Source: Nostoc linckia NIES-25
GTDB lineage: Bacteria > Cyanobacteriota > Cyanobacteriia > Cyanobacteriales > Nostocaceae
NCBI RefSeq assembly: GCF_002368035.1
Contig: NZ_AP018222.1
Coordinates: forward strand, 3,450,534-3,514,533
Direction of reading: 5' to 3'
Length of the DNA stretch: 64,000 nt
Shown here: one piece after another, positions 59,318-64,000 of the stretch
Position numbering within the stretch: position 1 is the stretch's first letter
Layout of the letters: each line of letters begins with the position of its first letter
Notes under the pieces: generated by a model
The model's database searches: none
What the model saw: only the letters and a program-made list of their open reading frames with translations
Told to the model about the DNA's origin: nothing
Program-made: the position numbers and the translations under genes

Positions 59318-60832
59318 ATGATGGTAGAAGGGTCACAACAAAAACGGGTAGTAGTTGTTGGTGCAGGTTGGGCAGGTTTAGGAGCAACCTACCATTTGGC
59401 AAAACAAGGCTATGATGTGACACTTCTAGAAGCAGGTTCTTATCCCGGTGGATTAGTGGCAGGTTGGCAAACACCCGCAGGAAAATCTGTAGAAGCTGGC
59501 ATTCATGGTTTCTGGTATCCTTACAGAAATATTTTTTCCCTCATCAATGAATTAGGAATTAATCCTTTTACTACTTGGACTCGTTCTTCCCAATATTCGC
59601 CTGCGGGGTTAGAAGTAGAATCACCAATTTTTCAAGATTTACCACGACTCCCCGCACCTCTGGGAACTTTTCTCTACACTCAGTTTAAACGGTTGCCATT
59701 AATTGACCGTCTTAGCGCCTTACCTTTACTTTCTGCTGTTGTTGATTTCGATAATTCTGATGCAGCTTGGCGGCGCTATGATTTTATCACTGCCCGCGAA
59801 CTGTTCAAAGATTTTAATGTTTCAGCACGACTTTACCGCGATGCTTTTGAACCAATGTTATTGGTAGGTTTGTTTGCCCCAGGCGAACAATGTTCAGCCG
59901 CTGCAACTTTAGGAATGCTTTACTATTTTATTTTGGCTCATCAACCAGATTTTGATGTGGTTTGGTGCAGGGGAACTGTAGGAGAAAAAATATTTCGTCC
60001 TTGGGTGGAACGTATTGAAAAAGCTGGTGCGCGGGTATTACCCAAGCGTCGGGTAACAGACTTAATTGTTGATAGCAATCATCGAGTAAAAGCTGTGGTT
60101 TGCAGCGATGAAGTTTTTGATGCCGATGCTGTGATTTTTGCAGTTGGTATCACAGGTATGAAGAAAATTGTTTCAACTAGTCCGAGTTTACAAAGTCGTG
60201 AAGAATTTCGGAATCTGAGCAATTTAGGGGCAATTGATGTTTTAGCAACTCGGTTATGGTTCGATCGCAAAATTGATATTCCTCGTCCTTCCAATGCTTG
60301 CTTTGGATTTGACGCAAGTACAGGTTGGACATTTTTTGATTTAAATGCCCTACATGATGAATATCGCCACGAACCAGGAACAGTAATTGAAGCTGATTTC
60401 TATCACGCAAATCAATTTCTGAGTTTGAGCGATGAAGAGATGTTACCGATAGTTCAGCGTTATTTAGCAACTTGCATACCAGAATTTCGCCAAGCAAAGC
60501 TAATTGATAGTAGTGTAATTCGCCTACCTCAAGCAGTGACTCACTTTGCACCTGGTAGCTACCGTTATATGTTACCAGCTAAGACCAGTTTTGAGAATGT
60601 GTTTATGAGTGGAGATTGGATTGTTAGCCGTCATGGTTCCTGGTCTCAAGAAAAGGCTTACGTTACTGGTTTAGAGGCGGCGAATTTGGCGGTGTCTTAT
60701 TTAGGAGAAGGTCAGCCATCTGAGATTTTACCTGTGGAAGCGGATGAAGCGCATATCCAAGTGGCGCGATCGCTCAACCAAACAGTACGTGACTTTACCA
60801 AATCTATCCTGCCTGAATTTTGGTTGCCGTAA
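59318..60832 (+). CDS. FAD-dependent phytoene/carotenoid-desaturase-like oxidoreductase
   Basis: A 504-residue flavoprotein. N-terminal dinucleotide motif RVVVVGAGWAGLGATYHLAK followed by YDVTLLEAGSYPGGLVAGW, then GIHGFWYPYRNIFSLINELG, a central LLVGLFAPGEQCSAAATLGM and the C-terminal FMSGDWIVSRHGSWSQEKAYVTGLEAA FAD-closing motif. These match the Phytoene_dh/amine-oxidase superfamily branch containing CrtP/CrtQ-like enzymes of oxygenic phototrophs. The precise substrate is unclear; it differs from canonical CrtP. The start ATG 59318 is preceded by GGAGG. Confidence 0.85.
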   Translation: MMVEGSQQKRVVVVGAGWAGLGATYHLAKQGYDVTLLEAGSYPGGLVAGWQTPAGKSVEAGIHGFWYPYRNIFSLINELGINPFTTWTRSSQYSPAGLEVESPIFQDLPRLPAPLGTFLYTQFKRLPLIDRLSALPLLSAVVDFDNSDAAWRRYDFITARELFKDFNVSARLYRDAFEPMLLVGLFAPGEQCSAAATLGMLYYFILAHQPDFDVVWCRGTVGEKIFRPWVERIEKAGARVLPKRRVTDLIVDSNHRVKAVVCSDEVFDADAVIFAVGITGMKKIVSTSPSLQSREEFRNLSNLGAIDVLATRLWFDRKIDIPRPSNACFGFDASTGWTFFDLNALHDEYRHEPGTVIEADFYHANQFLSLSDEEMLPIVQRYLATCIPEFRQAKLIDSSVIRLPQAVTHFAPGSYRYMLPAKTSFENVFMSGDWIVSRHGSWSQEKAYVTGLEAANLAVSYLGEGQPSEILPVEADEAHIQVARSLNQTVRDFTKSILPEFWLP

Positions 60833-60853
60833 CTCTTAGCGATATATAGCAAG

Positions 60854-61080
60854 GGACTGGGGATTGGGGACTGGGGACTGGGGGAGGTGGCAACGCTTTG
60901 GGGAAAGGTAAAAGGGAAAAGGTAAAAGGGAAAAGGTAAAAGCAAGGATCTTTCTTTTCCCCTTTGCCCCTTCCCCTTTGCCCCTTCCCCTTTGCCCCTT
61001 CCCCTTTGCCCCTTCCCCTTTGCCCCTTCCCCTTTGCCCCTTCCCCTTTGCCCCTTCCCCTTTGCCCTATTCCCCATTCC
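60854..61080. repeat. ACTGGGG repeat and 14-base tandem repeat CCTTTGCCCCTTCC
   Basis: GGGGACTGGGGATTGGGGAC and GGGAAAAGGTAAAAGG arms are followed, from about 60960 to 61068, by nearly eight head-to-tail copies of the 14-mer CCTTTGCCCCTTCC. The 346-base gap 60833-61178 otherwise holds only the promoter of the next gene. Confidence 0.85.
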
Positions 61081-61150
61081 CGCTATATCGTGAATTATTA
61101 ATTGTAATCTAAATTCGGTAAGCTAAAGAAAGTTATTGCGATAACATCCT

Positions 61151-61156
61151 TATAAT
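61151..61156 (+). promoter_or_regulatory. Candidate -10 box TATAAT upstream of the DUF6464-like gene
   Basis: A consensus TATAAT lies 22 bases before the ATG at 61179. No good -35 hexamer sits at the right spacing (TTATTG at 61133 is too close). Confidence 0.35.
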
Positions 61157-61178
61157 GTAAATCAAATCACATAAGCTT

Positions 61179-61544
61179 ATGGAGCCAGACTCTTTACAAA
61201 CCGAGGTGATTCTCACGCATCCGCGTGAGTCCCTCGGTAGAGTGCAACTTGATTGGACACCCCAACCTGGAAACTATCTAGATTTTGAAGGTAAAACCTA
61301 TGCGGTTCTAGAACGCCGCCATCGCTACCAACTTAAGGCAGGACGCTACCGTTTGCATAATATTGCCATTTACGTCCAGTCTGCAAAACGACCATCTGAG
61401 AAAAGTTTGGTAGAAGGACGTTGGGTCATTGGTGATGCAACTTGTTGCTACAATGCTCACTCAGAAATCATTCGCTGTGCAGTCAACCCAGATGGACCTT
61501 GCGAATCTTGCCGCTTTTATGAAAAATCAGAAGTTAAAAGCTAA
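61179..61544 (+). CDS. DUF6464-like cyanobacterial protein
   Basis: A 121-residue protein of a small family conserved in cyanobacteria. It shows a beta-rich N-terminal half (LGRVQLDWTPQPGNYLDFEG, then YAVLERRHRYQLKAGRYRLH), a GRWVIGDATCCYNAHSEIIRCAVNP segment and a C-terminal Cys pair, CESCRFYE. The four Cys residues (CCYN, RCAVN, CESC) may bind metal. No enzymatic motif. It is located between repeats and the convergent fmt gene. Confidence 0.72.
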   Translation: MEPDSLQTEVILTHPRESLGRVQLDWTPQPGNYLDFEGKTYAVLERRHRYQLKAGRYRLHNIAIYVQSAKRPSEKSLVEGRWVIGDATCCYNAHSEIIRCAVNPDGPCESCRFYEKSEVKS

Positions 61545-61640
61545 AAGGTAGGAGTTAGGAATGAGGAGTTCAGAGTTAGGAGTGAAGAATTATTCTCCTT
61601 GCCTGCCTTGTCTCCCTCATCTCCCTTGTCTCCCTCAACT
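61545..61640. repeat. GAGTTAGGAGT / TGTCTCCCTC repeat
   Basis: GTAGGAGTTAGGAATGAGG, then GAATTATTCTCCTTGCC, then CTCCCTCATCTCCCTTGTC. This is the repeat family also found inside menC and at 45900-45985. It overlaps the 3' end of the fmt gene by a few bases. Confidence 0.7.
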
Positions 61641-62639
61641 CCCTGTATCAAACACTTCCCCCACTGTTAACCGACTACCATTAACAAAGTCCCATCCGGA
61701 CTGGGGACGTTTACCAGCTAGCTGAACCTCTCGCAACAGCAACAAACCTTCCCCAGTTTGGACAATTGCCCCAATTCCTTTAACGATACTCACTACAACT
61801 CCTGGCCTATCTGATATATTTGACAAATCAGACAATTTATGTAGCAGTTGTTGGAATTCTGGTGGTAGCTGGCGATCGCCCTTTGTTCTCAGGGGAACAG
61901 AAGCAGTAATTTTTAGCGGGTTGTCACGAAAGGTAGCTGTGCAGTTAGGATAAAAGCCTCTAATTTGATTGTGTAATTGGATAGCACTTTTTGACCAATC
62001 CAAACTATAATCTTGTTTTTGAATCAAAGGTGCATAAGTCGCTTCTAAATTATTTTGCGGTATTGGTTGGATTTTTTTACTTTCCAACTTCAACAAAGTT
62101 TCCACCAACAAATCCCCACCAATTCCAGCCAGCCTTTGAGCTAAATCTTGAGCATTATCCAGTAATTCAATGGGTGTAGTAGCTATTTGTAGCATTGCGC
62201 CAGTATCCATGCCCGCATCCATTAACATGGTGGTGATTCCCGTTTCCGTTTCACCGTTATACAAACACCATTGAATCGGCGCTGCACCTCGATATTTTGG
62301 TAAAATCGAGCCGTGGACATTAATGCAGCCCAATTTTGGCATATTGAGGATTTTTGAGGACAAAATCTGTCCATAGGCAACAACAACAAACACATCCGCA
62401 TCTGATTGTTTGAGTAAATTTAAAGTTTCAGTGTCTTTCTTTACTCGCTCTGGTTGCCATACTGGTAAATTGTGAGCAGTGGCGATCGCTTTTACAGGTG
62501 AAGGAGTCAGTTTATTTCCGCGTTCTCGACGTTTATCTGGTTGCGTAACAACTGCCAACACCTCAAATTTAGAATTATTTAATAACTTTTCTAAAGTTGG
62601 GACAGCAAACTGGGGAGTACCAAAAAATACGATTTTCAT
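61635..62639 (-). CDS. fmt: Methionyl-tRNA formyltransferase
   Basis: Formylates initiator Met-tRNA with 10-formyl-tetrahydrofolate, needed for translation initiation. The 334-residue protein has MKIVFFGTPQFAVPTLEKL, VVAYGQILSSKIL, the catalytic CINVHGSILPKYRGAAPIQWC (Asn and His), ITTMLMDAGMDTGAML with the catalytic Asp, and a C-terminal OB-like domain (PLKITASVPL, SGWDFVNGSRL). It begins with ATG at 62639. The def gene is not adjacent. It ends over a repeat. Confidence 0.95.
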   Translation of the reverse strand: MKIVFFGTPQFAVPTLEKLLNNSKFEVLAVVTQPDKRRERGNKLTPSPVKAIATAHNLPVWQPERVKKDTETLNLLKQSDADVFVVVAYGQILSSKILNMPKLGCINVHGSILPKYRGAAPIQWCLYNGETETGITTMLMDAGMDTGAMLQIATTPIELLDNAQDLAQRLAGIGGDLLVETLLKLESKKIQPIPQNNLEATYAPLIQKQDYSLDWSKSAIQLHNQIRGFYPNCTATFRDNPLKITASVPLRTKGDRQLPPEFQQLLHKLSDLSNISDRPGVVVSIVKGIGAIVQTGEGLLLLREVQLAGKRPQSGWDFVNGSRLTVGEVFDTGS

Positions 62640-63528
62640 TAGCCATTAATCATTAGTCACTAGTCACTAGTTAATGGTAAGTGCGCCCCTGATAACTGAC
62701 AACTTTTAAGTTAGATATTTATAGTTTGGTTGTTTGGTGGTAAGATGTTATCGTATTTGTTGAAACTATAGAATGTTTGATTAACTTAACTACATTAAGT
62801 TAGCAACAATATAAAGTTCATATCAACTGCATCTCCCTCTAGTTAGGCTCAACGGTCTGCGTGCTTACGAGTTGCTAGAGATCTATCAGGTATATATTGC
62901 TGTTGTGCTGGTATTTTCATAAATTTCAGCATTCAGCGCATTTGCTTTTGTAAAAAAGCATTGCGTTCCAAATGTTTCTATACTTTAGGTTGCAAATTCT
63001 AACTTAGGGTTGCTGGCAGCAATATTTTCTGAGTATTATGTATTATGTGTCTGCTTTCCCAGCTTTTCACGTAACGCCTCACGTTTACCATTACCGGGGT
63101 TTGCACTGAATATAGTGTGTAAGCTGCTTTAGTTGATGTTTGCTAGCGATCGCTATGAGGAACTTCAACAGTGTAGTTTGGCTGCTCTAACTTTGCTCTA
63201 TAAATTAGCTCGAAATTTAAGCTAGATACCCCTTAAACACAGGCACTCATGGTGTGCTTAAGTTCGCCTACACCATAACTATAGATATGTAGTAACTACT
63301 GAGTTATCAACATAGTTACTATACTCGCATATTTTCGGAAAAAAATATTCAGTAACTTAAAAAGAAAAGGTGTACCTAATGATACAGATTTTTTGTAAAT
63401 TTGTGGAAATGAAGAAATTATTTAGTAAAAGCTTTTAGTTTCTTGTTATACATATAATTATCGCCTGCTCCATTGCTGCATAGGTATTGCTCCTCACATA
63501 AGCAACCGCCCCTCTAGAGAGTCTACAA
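62640..63528. other. 889-base gap between fmt and the final exported-protein gene
   Basis: Near fmt there is a short ATTAGTCACTAGTCACTAGTTA tandem (62650-62675). The remainder has scattered AT-rich words and one HIP1 octamer (about 63147). No ORF with a ribosome site, tRNA or recognised RNA motif was found. Confidence 0.45.
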
Positions 63529-64000
63529 ATGCTTAAACCCCTTTTGCTGTCAGGATGGTTCCGCGCCCAACCATTTCTCAATTACGCTGTCGTTGTGATA
63601 TTGATCGCACCTTTGTTAGGGGCATCCGGTCACTCGGCTTCAGTAAAATCCGAAGTAGTTAAACCAACTTCTATTACTGGAGAGTCTGAGCCTGTATCAA
63701 AGGAAATAGCTTTAGCTGGGGAACCTGAGATAGCTAACACATTAACAGTAGATCGAGTTAACTCATCAGCAGAAGAACTCGATTCCGTGCCAACACAAAG
63801 CACTACTATTCAGGAACCGCAAGTATTACCAGAGGATAAAGAGTATAAAGTTGAGTCTTTTGCACAAGCAGATAGTTCTCTCTCAAGCAGCGATTTAAAT
63901 GTTCCCGATCCTCTGGCAGAAGTTGAACTTGCACCCTTAACAGATGTTCCTGTTGGTCAAATTAAATTAGTGCAAAAACTCAAAGCTGCTAATATCAAAT
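63529..64000 (+). CDS. Exported or anchored protein, N-terminal part only (window ends inside)
   Basis: Reading from the ATG at 63529 the frame stays open to the window end (157 codons). The first 35 residues (MLKPLLLSGWFRAQPFLNYA, then VVVILIAPLLGASGHSAS) form a signal peptide or anchor. The following segment is rich in Ser, Thr, Glu, Pro and Val and low in aromatic residues, like a linker before a domain not seen here. No family can be named. The start is the first ATG after a stop and lacks a clear Shine-Dalgarno sequence. Confidence 0.6.
   Translation, partial: MLKPLLLSGWFRAQPFLNYAVVVILIAPLLGASGHSASVKSEVVKPTSITGESEPVSKEIALAGEPEIANTLTVDRVNSSAEELDSVPTQSTTIQEPQVLPEDKEYKVESFAQADSSLSSSDLNVPDPLAEVELAPLTDVPVGQIKLVQKLKAANIK

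Noticed and set aside
59143..59415. Plus-strand ORF overlapping the start of the desaturase-like gene
   Set aside because: It translates MITE sequence and then the desaturase gene in the wrong frame.
60950..61077. Tandem repeat considered as a CRISPR array
   Set aside because: Units are only 14 bases and directly adjacent, with no spacers. No CRISPR-like repeats or cas genes occur in the window.

Overview
The window looks like chromosomal DNA of a filamentous, Nostoc-type cyanobacterium (order Nostocales). The evidence is the very frequent GCGATCGC (HIP1) octamer, a phylloquinone gene cluster, a cyanobacterial-type glutamate-cysteine ligase, reverse transsulfuration genes, and many short dispersed repeats (ACTGGGG, GGGAAAAGG, GCCCAATG, TAGAGACG hairpins, MITE-like palindromes) filling the spaces between genes. 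The species cannot be fixed from the sequence alone.

Layout. 1-2300: the 3' part of a subtilisin-like protease, then proA. 2400-8040: phylloquinone genes menF, menA, menC, menE and a DHNA-CoA thioesterase. 8100-10820: two toxin-antitoxin pairs (PIN/VapB-like and ParE/ParD-like), small hypothetical genes and tRNA-Ser. 10900-13330: a metallophosphoesterase, nadA, tRNA-Tyr and tRNA-Thr. 13282-18920: AT-rich foreign DNA integrated at tRNA-Thr, probably two related small elements in tandem. 19100-27020: gshA, trmL, an M23/LysM envelope peptidase, an FAD monooxygenase and small exported or unknown proteins. 27150-32670: a three-subunit molybdenum hydroxylase of the PaoABC (YagTSR) type, with a 2-oxoglutarate dioxygenase-like gene lying between subunits two and three. 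33400-41170: glycolate oxidase subunits glcF and glcE, then a sulfone/sulfonate desulfurisation set (sfnB, sfnG, ssuE, ssuD). 41600-46000: MgtC-like, MsrB, NDH-2, a small exported protein and a beta-lactamase-fold protein. 46080-50040: an aminotransferase, cystathionine beta-synthase and cystathionine gamma-lyase/synthase. 50750-56290: a Cys/Met-rich copper-storage-like protein, a nucleoside deoxyribosyltransferase-like protein, an in-frame HsdM-HsdR chimera and a ModB-ModC fusion. 56560-64000: an RTX-repeat protein, a methyltransferase, a carotenoid-desaturase-like oxidoreductase, a DUF6464-like protein, fmt, and the 5' end of an exported protein.

Themes. Sulfur metabolism recurs: sulfone and sulfonate oxidation to sulfite, homocysteine to cysteine, glutathione synthesis and methionine sulfoxide repair. 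Molybdenum recurs too (ModBC plus a Mo hydroxylase). The most notable observations are (i) the tandem elements at tRNA-Thr with decayed integrases, (ii) a 772-residue ORF that joins the first 298 residues of a type I methyltransferase to the back half of a type I restriction subunit, and (iii) intergenic-type repeats sitting in frame inside menC, menE and modBC, and forming the tail of the thioesterase. All family assignments come from reading motifs by eye; no database search was run.
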